From contig NZ_SNWP01000010.1 of NCBI RefSeq assembly GCF_004361915.1, positions 496,001 through 560,000 on the forward strand: a stretch of DNA of 64,000 bases, in the 5' to 3' direction. Every line of letters begins with the position of its first letter. The stretch's first letter is position 1. Below are positions 56,352 through 64,000 of the stretch, one piece after another. The notes below the pieces were generated by a model, which was given only the letters and a program-made list of their open reading frames with translations, did no database searches and had not been told where the DNA came from. The translations under genes and the position numbers were made by a program. The DNA is from Sediminibacterium goheungense. GTDB lineage: Bacteria; Bacteroidota; Bacteroidia; Chitinophagales; Chitinophagaceae.

Positions 56352-58286
56352 ATGAAAAAAATAATACCATTACTACTTCTTCATTGCTTCATTTGTAAGG
56401 CAATAAATGCACAGATAAAACTACCAACACTGGTAAGAGATAGTATGATATTACAGAGAGATACAAAAGTTAATATCTGGGGCTGGGCCACTCCGGGCGA
56501 AAATATATCTGCCAGCTTTAACGGAAAAAAATACCAAACCAAAACTGGCACAGATGGGAAGTGGATTTTTCAGCTTGTTCCAACAAAAGCCGGAGGTCCT
56601 TATACCATGGAACTAAGTGGTAAGAATAAAATTATATTAAAAGATATACTCGTGGGGGATGTATGGTTTTGCAGCGGACAGTCTAACATGGTACACCAAC
56701 TGAATATTCATGATATTACCTATGCAAAAGATATTGCCGAAGCCAATAATCCAGCCATCAGGCAATTCTGGATACCAACACTTACCAGTTTACAAGGGCC
56801 TCAAAATGATCTGCCTTATGGCTATTGGAAATCAGCAGTAGGTGAAGACATTCGTCCATTCTCTGCAGTTGCCTATTTTTTTGCCAGAAAAATTTACGAG
56901 CGATATAAAGTACCTATTGGCATTATTAATGCCAGTGTAGGAGGTACTCCTATTGAAGCCTGGACCAGTGAGGAAGGACTGAAAGACTTTTCTGTATTAA
57001 CTTCTACAATTCAAAAAAACAAGGACACTGCCTATCTGAACAGTTTAAACAGAAGACCAGCTGGAAATTTTAACAGGCCTGCTCCACCTGTTGACGCTGG
57101 AATGACGGGTGCTTTTAAATGGTTTGATCCATTGTATAAACCTGTTAACTGGCGCAATATTAATATACCCGGCTATTGGGAAGATCAGGGTGTAAAAGAC
57201 CTCAACGGTGTTGTATGGTATAGAAGGGAAGTAGATATTCCAGCATCAATGGCAGGCAAACAGGCCAAGGTGTTTTTAGGAAGAATTGTAGATGCTGATG
57301 AATTATACATTAATGGTAAGCAGGTTGGTAATACTACATATATGTATCCACAGCGTCGGTATACAGTACCAGCGGATCTATTAAAAGCTGGTAAAAATAT
57401 TTTCATCATACGGGTAACCAACTCAAACGGCAAAGGTGGATTTGTTCCTGATAAACCGTATTGCATCTTTTCAGGCAGTGACACAGTTGATCTGAAAGGA
57501 ACCTGGCAATATAAAGTCGGACTCGTGAACAGGCCTTTCCAGAGTGGTGGTTTTGGAGGAGGGGGCATCAATGCACAAAATCAACCTGCTGCTTTATACA
57601 ATGCAATGGTAGCTCCTGAAACAAATTATACCATTAAAGGCTTCTGCTGGTATCAGGGAGAAAGCAATGCAGGTAAACCACAGGAATATGAAAAACTGAT
57701 GTACGCTTTAATAAATGACTGGCGCAATAAGTGGAACCAGGGAAACCTGCCGTTTCTCTATGTACAATTACCTGGCTTTATGGATTATAATTACCTGCCT
57801 TCCGAAAGCGGATGGGCCTTATTAAGAGAAGCACAGCTTAAAGCACTAAGTACACCCAATACAGGCATGGCCGTAGCCATTGATCTGGGAGAATGGAATG
57901 ATATACATCCGGATAATAAAAAAGATGTAGGCGAAAGACTCTCACTGGCTGCACTAAAACTTGCCTACAACGAAAACATTGTTTACTCAGGCCCTCTTTT
58001 CAAATCAGCTGCTATTGAAGGCAATACCATTAGCATCAGCTTCGATCATACAGGCAGCGGTCTGATTACCAATGACGGAGAAGCCCCGGGAGATTTCGCC
58101 ATAGCAGGCGCAGATAAAAAATTTGTATGGGGCAAAGCAAAAATTGAGGGCACTAAAATAATAGTGTGGAGCGATGAGATCAAACAACCCATGTATATAC
58201 GTTACGCATGGGCCGATAATCCGGTACAGCCTAATCTATACAATAAAGAAGGATTACCGGCATCACCTTTCAGGACTGATCAATAA
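56352..58286 (+). CDS. Exported SASA-family acetylesterase with inserted beta-sandwich
   Basis: This 644-residue protein has a signal peptide ending in INAQ. The nucleophile block is DVWFCSGQSNM near residue 110 and the late NDIHPDNKKDVGERL gives the catalytic Asp-His. A beta-sandwich of the glycoside-hydrolase-2 type (from WRNINIPGYWEDQGV to KTYI-like strands, about residues 265-395) is inserted. The family includes sialate-O-acetylesterases and acetyl-xylan esterases; here deacetylation of xylan is likely. Confidence 0.88.
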   Translation: MKKIIPLLLLHCFICKAINAQIKLPTLVRDSMILQRDTKVNIWGWATPGENISASFNGKKYQTKTGTDGKWIFQLVPTKAGGPYTMELSGKNKIILKDILVGDVWFCSGQSNMVHQLNIHDITYAKDIAEANNPAIRQFWIPTLTSLQGPQNDLPYGYWKSAVGEDIRPFSAVAYFFARKIYERYKVPIGIINASVGGTPIEAWTSEEGLKDFSVLTSTIQKNKDTAYLNSLNRRPAGNFNRPAPPVDAGMTGAFKWFDPLYKPVNWRNINIPGYWEDQGVKDLNGVVWYRREVDIPASMAGKQAKVFLGRIVDADELYINGKQVGNTTYMYPQRRYTVPADLLKAGKNIFIIRVTNSNGKGGFVPDKPYCIFSGSDTVDLKGTWQYKVGLVNRPFQSGGFGGGGINAQNQPAALYNAMVAPETNYTIKGFCWYQGESNAGKPQEYEKLMYALINDWRNKWNQGNLPFLYVQLPGFMDYNYLPSESGWALLREAQLKALSTPNTGMAVAIDLGEWNDIHPDNKKDVGERLSLAALKLAYNENIVYSGPLFKSAAIEGNTISISFDHTGSGLITNDGEAPGDFAIAGADKKFVWGKAKIEGTKIIVWSDEIKQPMYIRYAWADNPVQPNLYNKEGLPASPFRTDQ

Positions 58287-58314
58287 TCATATGCTTAGCC
58301 AAACAAAATTTGTT

Positions 58315-59859
58315 ATGACCAAAAAAACACCAATCATCCTGCTACTCGCACTTTCCATTAGTAGCATTACAAAAGCACAGGTTATTGATACCAGTAAATA
58401 TCAGAAACCTGTAAATTTTACTACACAACAAGATCATCAGAACATGATGCAGCAACTGGGCATTAAAAAACTAAGACCCGGGCCAAGTGGTAATGAAAAT
58501 GCACCCAATGCTGCCAATTATGATGAAGCGAAAGCGAATCCCTGTCCTGAACTTCCAGATTTACTCACCACAAAAACTGGCAAAAAAATAAGTACTGCTG
58601 AAAATTGGTGGAAAGAACGAAGACCGGAACTGGTAAATATGATTGAGCAGGAGATGTATGGAAAACTACCTGCCAACATTCCCGATGTTGAATGGAAAAT
58701 AAAAATAACCGACAGGGAATTTATTGGTAGAACGCCAGCTATTGTAAAGCAGATAGTGGGTCATGTAGACAACAGTGCCTATCCACTCATCAATGTAGAT
58801 ATCAATATGATGCTGGTAGTACCGACCAATGTGAAGGGCCCAGTACCGGTTTTGATGATGTTTGGTTTTCCATCCTTTCCTGCGCCCGCACAGCCCTCAC
58901 CTGCCGATCTTGAAAAAATCAATACTGCTTTTAAGGCACTGATGATTAAAAATGATCCTTCGATGAAAGATATTTTTGATCGCTATCCGGCCTATTCGCC
59001 TATTACCAGATTAGCAGTTGCTAATCCGTTTACGGCTACACCTGCTGGCGACCCCTCTCCTACAGAACAATTACTGGCTGCGGGCTGGGGTTACCTAACC
59101 ATAGAACCGGCTAGCATACAGGCCGACAATGGTTCAGGACTTACCAAAGGTATCATTGGCCTAGTGAATAAAGGTCAGCCACGTAAGCCAGATGACTGGG
59201 GGGCATTAAGGGCCTGGGCCTGGGGTGCGTCCCGTGCGCTTGATTATTTAGAAAAAGATTCACTGGTTGATGCCAGAAAAGTAGGTATCGAAGGTGTATC
59301 ACGTTATGGTAAAGCTGCACTGGTAACCCTCGCATTTGATCAACGTTTTGCCGTTGGCTTAATCGGATCTTCCGGAAAAGGAGGTGCCACTTTACACCGA
59401 CGCATCTTCGGAGAAGCCGTAGAAAGTTTAACCGGTAGTGGTGAATATCACTGGATGGCCGGCAATTATTTGAAATACGGCACGGAAGAATCTGACTTCG
59501 GCAGTAAAACAGGTTGCAACCTTACAACAGATTCACACGGTTTACTCGCCATGGCTGCTCCAAGGCTTACTTTTATCAGTTATGGTATTCCGGAAAAAGG
59601 TGATGCCAAATGGCTAGATCAAACGGGTAGTTATATGGCTACTGTGGCTGCAGGTCCTGTATTCAAATTACTGGGTGCAAAAGATATTGGCGTATCCAAT
59701 GATTACATGCGTGAGAAAATGCCACCCGTACTTACAGGTTTGCTGGATGGTCATCTTGCATGGCGCCAACATGATGGCGGACATACTGATGCGCCCAATT
59801 TCAAATATTTTATTCCCTGGGCCACTAAAATGCTGGGTTATGAAAAAAAATCAAACTAA
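58315..59859 (+). CDS. CE15 glucuronoyl methylesterase (exported)
   Basis: The start is placed at the ATG at 58315 (514 residues), where the signal peptide begins; an ATG at 58291 is possible, and the longer frame overlaps the previous gene. It has the CE15 nucleophile motif GVEGVSRYGKAAL and a late catalytic His in RQHDGGHTDAPNF. CE15 enzymes cleave ester bonds between glucuronate side chains of xylan and lignin. The position between an acetylesterase and GH51 fits. Confidence 0.9.
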   Translation: MTKKTPIILLLALSISSITKAQVIDTSKYQKPVNFTTQQDHQNMMQQLGIKKLRPGPSGNENAPNAANYDEAKANPCPELPDLLTTKTGKKISTAENWWKERRPELVNMIEQEMYGKLPANIPDVEWKIKITDREFIGRTPAIVKQIVGHVDNSAYPLINVDINMMLVVPTNVKGPVPVLMMFGFPSFPAPAQPSPADLEKINTAFKALMIKNDPSMKDIFDRYPAYSPITRLAVANPFTATPAGDPSPTEQLLAAGWGYLTIEPASIQADNGSGLTKGIIGLVNKGQPRKPDDWGALRAWAWGASRALDYLEKDSLVDARKVGIEGVSRYGKAALVTLAFDQRFAVGLIGSSGKGGATLHRRIFGEAVESLTGSGEYHWMAGNYLKYGTEESDFGSKTGCNLTTDSHGLLAMAAPRLTFISYGIPEKGDAKWLDQTGSYMATVAAGPVFKLLGAKDIGVSNDYMREKMPPVLTGLLDGHLAWRQHDGGHTDAPNFKYFIPWATKMLGYEKKSN

Positions 59860-59893
59860 ATCATTATAGAATCCATCATATAAAAGATAAGAC

Positions 59894-61438
59894 ATGAAAC
59901 AAAAGAGTTATCTGCTGACACCGGTACTTATTTTATTACTAAATACTGTATCTGCTCAAAATATTGTGGTATTGCAACCAGCAAAAGCCAAAGACACTAT
60001 TAGTAAAAATATTTATGGCCATTTTGCTGAACATCTGGGGCGTTGTGTATATGATGGTTTATATGTAGGCGACAATAAAAAAATACCCAATAAAGAAGGT
60101 ATTCGTCTTGATATTGTTGATGCCTTAAAAAAACTGAAAGTGGGGGTATTAAGATGGCCGGGCGGTTGCTTTGCCGACGGTTACCACTGGATGGATGGTA
60201 TTGGCCCGAAAGCAGAAAGAAAACATACTGAAAATGTAGCCTGGGGAAATGTGCGCGAAAACAACGCATTCGGTACACATGAATTCCTTGAATTATGTGA
60301 AATGATTAAAGCCGAACCTTATCTCGCTCTTAATATGGGGAGCGGTACTGTTCAGGAATCTTCAGACTGGGTAAAATATGTAAACCATGCCAACGGAAGC
60401 AGCTACCTAACAGATCTGCGGGCCAAAAACGGAAGATCAAAACCCTGGAATGTAAAATACTGGGGTGTTGGAAATGAATCGTGGGATTGTGGTGGTAATA
60501 TGACTGCCAGTCAATATGCTGCTGAGTATCGTAAATATGCAACGCATATAACCAACTATGGTAATTCAGAAAATTTATTTCGTATAGCTGTTGGCCCAGG
60601 GTCTGAAGATTATAACTGGACAGAAACTGTGATGCGCGATATCCCACTCAAATTAATAGAAGGTTTATCGATACATCACTATTCAGTGATCAACTGGGCA
60701 GCAAAAGGTTCAGCTACCCAATTTCCAGAACAGGAATACTTCCGTACTATGGAGCAGGCATGGCGCATGGATAAATTTATTGCAAAGAATAGTGAAGTGA
60801 TGGATAAATATGATCCACAAAAAAAAGTGGCCCTGATTGTAGACGAATGGGGTGGCTGGTATGAAGTTGAACCCGGCACCAATAAAAATTTCCTATACCA
60901 GCAAAACACTATGCGTGATGCCATGATTGCAGGTTTATCACTCAACATATTTCACAACCATGCCGACAGGGTTCGTATGGCTAATCTGGCACAGATCGTA
61001 AACGTATTACAGGCTGTTATACTCACCAAAGAAGAAAAACTGGTACTCACACCTACCTACCATGTTATGGAGATGTACAATGTACACCAGGATGCCGTTA
61101 TGATACCTGTAACAGTAAATAGTGAGGATTATGTGATGGGTGATAAAAAATTAAAGGCAGTTTCTGTTTCTGCATCAAAAGATAAAAACGGATCAACACA
61201 TGTCTCACTCGTTAATATTCATAGTAACAAAGAACAAAATATAACTATCAACCTTGGAGAACTGGGTGCTAAATCTGTAACCGGCCGTATCCTTAGTTCA
61301 TCAAAAATTCAGGACCATAATAGCTTTGAAAATCCAAACCTCATTACACCTGTTGTTTTCAACAAAGCTACTCTTATAGGCAACGAATTAAAAGTTACAC
61401 TACCTCCATTCAGCGTTGTAGTACTCGAATTAAAATAA
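59894..61438 (+). CDS. GH51 alpha-L-arabinofuranosidase (exported)
   Basis: This 514-residue protein has a signal peptide ending in VSAQ. It has the GH51 order: IYGHFAEHLGRCVYDGLYV, VLRWPGGCFADGYHW, acid/base KYWGVGNESWDCGG and nucleophile ALIVDEWGGWYE, then a C-terminal beta-sandwich. It removes arabinofuranose from xylan or oligosaccharides. A hairpin follows. Confidence 0.95.
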   Translation: MKQKSYLLTPVLILLLNTVSAQNIVVLQPAKAKDTISKNIYGHFAEHLGRCVYDGLYVGDNKKIPNKEGIRLDIVDALKKLKVGVLRWPGGCFADGYHWMDGIGPKAERKHTENVAWGNVRENNAFGTHEFLELCEMIKAEPYLALNMGSGTVQESSDWVKYVNHANGSSYLTDLRAKNGRSKPWNVKYWGVGNESWDCGGNMTASQYAAEYRKYATHITNYGNSENLFRIAVGPGSEDYNWTETVMRDIPLKLIEGLSIHHYSVINWAAKGSATQFPEQEYFRTMEQAWRMDKFIAKNSEVMDKYDPQKKVALIVDEWGGWYEVEPGTNKNFLYQQNTMRDAMIAGLSLNIFHNHADRVRMANLAQIVNVLQAVILTKEEKLVLTPTYHVMEMYNVHQDAVMIPVTVNSEDYVMGDKKLKAVSVSASKDKNGSTHVSLVNIHSNKEQNITINLGELGAKSVTGRILSSSKIQDHNSFENPNLITPVVFNKATLIGNELKVTLPPFSVVVLELK

Positions 61439-61450
61439 TAAACCCTCAAT

Positions 61451-61485
61451 ATTTCCTGTTTTGTTTTATCGACAAAACAGGAAAT
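61451..61485. terminator. Hairpin between GH51 and GH30
   Basis: A 14-bp perfect stem (61451-61464 with 61472-61485), loop 7, lies in the 70-base gap. It has no strong T-run, so it may reduce rather than stop transcription into the last two genes. Confidence 0.6.
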
Positions 61486-61508
61486 AACAATCAATCATAA
61501 ACCCTGAC

Positions 61509-62801
61509 ATGAAAAAGAATATTTATCTTTTTTGTATGCTACTACTGATCATAGCATGCAAAAAAACAAACAACACCAATCCAGCACCTGTACCTACAAG
61601 TCCTTCGGTGGCCATCAGTTTTAATACACAAATCACCTACCAGACCATATCGGGTTTTGGTGGTGCCAACCGAATGTGGGGAACACAGTCGCTAACACCT
61701 GCAGAGGCTCAGAAAGCATTTGGTACCGGCGAAACAGAATTGGGTCTGAGTTTATTCAGGGTTCGACTATCCTCCAACAAAACCGAATGGCCCATTATCA
61801 TTGAAGCAGTAAAAGAAGCCAACAAAAATGGCGTAAAAGTACTGGCCAGCCCATGGTCCCCACCTCCTTCCATGAAAGATAATAATAGCGATATCAGGGG
61901 AAGGTTATTACCACAAAACTATACTGCCTTCAAAAATTATATCAATGAGTTCATTGCATATATGAAGTCAAATGGCGCTACCATTGATGTAGTATCAATC
62001 CAGAATGAACCTGACTGGACACCTACTTATGAATCGTGTGATTGGACAGCAGATGAAATGATTAATTTTCTGAATGCTCCCGGACAGATCACAGGTGCCA
62101 AGGTTGCTGCACCGGAATCACTGAATTTTAACCAGAATATGACCAACGCCATTTTATCGAATGATGCTGCAGCACAAAAAATTGATATTGTTGCTGGACA
62201 TATTTATGGAGGAGGTTTGGCGAAATTCCCACTGGCAGAACAAAAGCAGAAAGAAATCTGGATGACAGAATACCTGCTCAACCTGAATACCGGTAATACG
62301 GGAGCTCCTAAATGGAGCACTTATTCAGAATCAGCTAAATGGAGTGAAAGTATCAAAATGCTGGTGTCTGTACATGATGCCATGATGAACAATTGGAATG
62401 CATATATCTGGTGGTACCTGCAACGATACTATTCATTCCTGGGAGATGGTGAGGAAGGAACGACAAATGGTGCGGTGCTAAAAAGAGGTTTTGCCTTTTC
62501 GCATTTTTCAAAATTTGTACGGCCTGGGTTTGCCAGGATCGGCACAGATGCCACGTTAAATTATTACCTGAAAATATCTGCTTATAAAAAAGATGCACAA
62601 ATTGTATTGGTCATCATTAATCCAGAAGCATTCCCTATTAATAATGTAAAACTAAACGGTATTAGCCAGACTTTAGCTGCCAGCTATACCAGTTCAGAAA
62701 CACTAACCATGTCGAAGAAAAGTTTATCTGTAGCAGCAGATAAATCAGTAACTTTTGATGCCCCTGCCAACAGTGTAACCACTATTGTATTGGGTAATTA
62801 A
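61509..62801 (+). CDS. GH30 xylanase-like lipoprotein
   Basis: This 430-residue protein has lipobox LLLIIACKK, so it is lipid-anchored. The GH30 TIM barrel starts at TISGFGGANRMWG, with acid/base IQNEPDWTP and nucleophile IWMTEYLLN, plus the C-terminal side beta domain. GH30 subfamily 8 members cut glucuronoxylan next to glucuronate side chains, which fits here, though subfamily cannot be proved by eye. Confidence 0.9.
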   Translation: MKKNIYLFCMLLLIIACKKTNNTNPAPVPTSPSVAISFNTQITYQTISGFGGANRMWGTQSLTPAEAQKAFGTGETELGLSLFRVRLSSNKTEWPIIIEAVKEANKNGVKVLASPWSPPPSMKDNNSDIRGRLLPQNYTAFKNYINEFIAYMKSNGATIDVVSIQNEPDWTPTYESCDWTADEMINFLNAPGQITGAKVAAPESLNFNQNMTNAILSNDAAAQKIDIVAGHIYGGGLAKFPLAEQKQKEIWMTEYLLNLNTGNTGAPKWSTYSESAKWSESIKMLVSVHDAMMNNWNAYIWWYLQRYYSFLGDGEEGTTNGAVLKRGFAFSHFSKFVRPGFARIGTDATLNYYLKISAYKKDAQIVLVIINPEAFPINNVKLNGISQTLAASYTSSETLTMSKKSLSVAADKSVTFDAPANSVTTIVLGN

Positions 62802-62812
62802 TATTATTCCCT

Positions 62813-63592
62813 ATGAAATATCTGCTTATTATTCTTGCCCTTAGTTCTTTTACCAACACATATGCACAGGTATGGAATGGCAAAAAATGCGCAGTTGTTA
62901 TCACTTATGACGACGCCATAGACCAGCATCTTGACAATGCAGTTCCAATACTTGACTCACTCGGGTTAAAAGCAAGTTTTTATGTAACAGCTTTTTCGGG
63001 TTCGGTACAAAACAGATTGAATGAGTGGAAGAATTTAGATAAAAAAGGGCATGAGTTGGGCAATCACACATTATACCATCCATGCACGGGTGGTACAGGA
63101 CGTGAATGGGTAAAACCCGAGTATGATATGCGCAACTATACTGTACAGCGTATGATTGATGAAACGAGAATGACCAATTTATTTCTTCAGGCATTAGACG
63201 GTAAAACCAAACGAACCTTTGCTTTTACTTGTGGCGACATGAAAATCGGGGACTCCTCTTTTATCAATGCCATGAAAAAAGATTTTGTAGCTGCCAGGGC
63301 CGTACGGAATGAAATGCATCAAATAAATGAAATAGACCTGTATAATATAGATTGCTATATGGTAAATAACCATACAGGAGAGCAGATGATTGAATGGGTA
63401 AAAAAAGCCATAGCTACGAATTCCTTACTTGTTATTCTTTTCCATGGCGTAGGAGGTGGTAATGGATTAGATGTTTCGATCAGCGCACATCAGCAGCTAC
63501 TGACTTACCTGAAACAAAATGAAAAAGATATTATGATTGCACCTATGATTACTGTGGCAGAATATTTACAATCCAGACAAAAGATTAAATAA
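62813..63592 (+). CDS. NodB-type polysaccharide deacetylase (CE4)
   Basis: This 259-residue protein has a signal peptide (LLIILALSSFTNTYAQ). It has the NodB metal motif VITYDDAID and GHELGNHTLYH with the two His ligands. CE4 enzymes deacetylate xylan or chitin; acetyl-xylan is the likely substrate here. It is the last gene of the rightward run and is followed by a strong terminator. Confidence 0.9.
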   Translation: MKYLLIILALSSFTNTYAQVWNGKKCAVVITYDDAIDQHLDNAVPILDSLGLKASFYVTAFSGSVQNRLNEWKNLDKKGHELGNHTLYHPCTGGTGREWVKPEYDMRNYTVQRMIDETRMTNLFLQALDGKTKRTFAFTCGDMKIGDSSFINAMKKDFVAARAVRNEMHQINEIDLYNIDCYMVNNHTGEQMIEWVKKAIATNSLLVILFHGVGGGNGLDVSISAHQQLLTYLKQNEKDIMIAPMITVAEYLQSRQKIK

Positions 63593-63655
63593 AAGCTAAT
63601 CATTTTCTATCAAGAGACTGCGCGTAACTATACTAAATCATTGAGTCCGAATAAA

Positions 63656-63681
63656 AAAGGCCCGCCGAATGGCGGGCCTTT
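63656..63681. terminator. Terminator closing the xylan operon
   Basis: AAAGGCCCGCC, loop GAAT, GGCGGGCCTTT is a perfect 11-bp GC-rich stem between convergent genes, with A and T runs on both sides, so it serves both strands. Confidence 0.92.
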
Positions 63682-63709
63682 AAGTAAGCAACCGTTATTG
63701 AAAGGGGGA

Positions 63710-64000
63710 TTAACGCATCTTCATTAACTGAACTATTTTTCTGTTACTACCCTGCTGTAACTCAGCGTAATACACACCTGGTCTGAAATCATGACCTATC
63801 TGAACCGTACTATTAGCATTGTTATTGGCTTTGGCTTCTACCATTCTTCCGGCAGCATCCAGAACCCTGATCTGAACAGGCAAGCTACTACGGCTTTGCA
63901 ATTTCAATATAAAATAGCTGGTAGATGGATTACCAATCACCTGTACTGTAAAGTCATCCTCTGTTGTTTTAGCATCGCTGGTTATGAACTGAGATGAAGT
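63710..64000 (-). CDS. C-terminal part of a type IX secreted protein (partial)
   Basis: The minus-strand frame is open from its stop near 63710 to the window edge, so the gene begins outside. The last 80-90 residues read VIGNPSTSYFILKLQ, VRVLDAAGRMVEAKA-like strands, FRPGVYYAEL and QLMKM at the end. This is the type-A C-terminal sorting domain that directs proteins through the T9SS. The passenger domain is not visible. Confidence 0.85.
   Translation of the reverse strand, partial: TSSQFITSDAKTTEDDFTVQVIGNPSTSYFILKLQSRSSLPVQIRVLDAAGRMVEAKANNNANSTVQIGHDFRPGVYYAELQQGSNRKIVQLMKMR

Noticed and set aside
38997..63592. Typical polysaccharide utilisation locus with SusC/SusD
   Set aside because: No TonB-dependent receptor or SusD-like lipoprotein is present in the window; the cluster is described by its enzymes only.

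Overview
The window looks like chromosome from a member of the Bacteroidota, most likely in or near the Chitinophagaceae. The reasons are a type IX secretion C-terminal sorting domain at the right edge, gene starts without Shine-Dalgarno motifs, TAnnTTTG-type promoter signals, many secreted or lipoprotein glycoside hydrolases, and an ECF sigma gene followed by a membrane-anchored beta-barrel protein. The family assignment is an inference; no rRNA or ribosomal protein gene is present to confirm it.

Layout. 1-5.6 kb: the end of a surface-type protein, then an esterase divergent from an ATP-grasp/GCS2 carboxylate-amine ligase pair, then a GH39 glycosidase. 5.7-9 kb: an ECF sigma factor, a membrane-anchored beta-barrel protein and a lipoprotein. 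9-19 kb: housekeeping genes (def, ruvX, a UbiA-type prenyltransferase, a TrmH-type methyltransferase, an M28 peptidase, mutS, an acyltransferase). The gaps here are filled with short-word tandem and inverted repeats. 19.2-28.9 kb: an AT-rich integrative element of about 9.7 kb inserted in the 3' end of tRNA-Asp. It carries a tyrosine integrase, an RteC-like protein, a small HTH protein, a RepA-type ATPase, a nested inverted repeat and four tightly packed defence-type genes. 29-32.5 kb: accA, dapA and a zincin-like metalloprotease.

32.8-63.6 kb is a glucuronoxylan-utilisation locus. Leftward genes xylB, xylA and uxuA handle xylose and mannonate in the cytoplasm. Rightward lie a LacI-type regulator and 18 closely spaced genes: GH67, an SDR oxidoreductase, GH115, GH10, a GPH-family symporter, two GH43, GH3 with PA14, a DUF6807 protein, two exported Gfo/Idh/MocA oxidoreductases, a SASA-type acetylesterase, a CE15 glucuronoyl esterase, GH51, GH30 and a NodB/CE4 deacetylase. 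Together they could cut the xylan backbone, remove acetyl, arabinosyl, 4-O-methylglucuronosyl and lignin-ester groups, import the products and feed xylose and glucuronate into central metabolism. A LacI-type operator lies between the -33-like and -7-like elements of a leftward promoter, and a second lies just upstream of the lacI start. No SusC/SusD pair and no glucuronate isomerase are in the window.

The best candidates for something new are the four-gene module on the element (PD-(D/E)XK nuclease, zinc-ribbon DNA methyltransferase, DUF262 protein, HEPN protein), the element's nested inverted repeat, and the family of heptamer-like word repeats, one of which lies in frame inside mutS. All functions are read from sequence motifs; no database search was possible.
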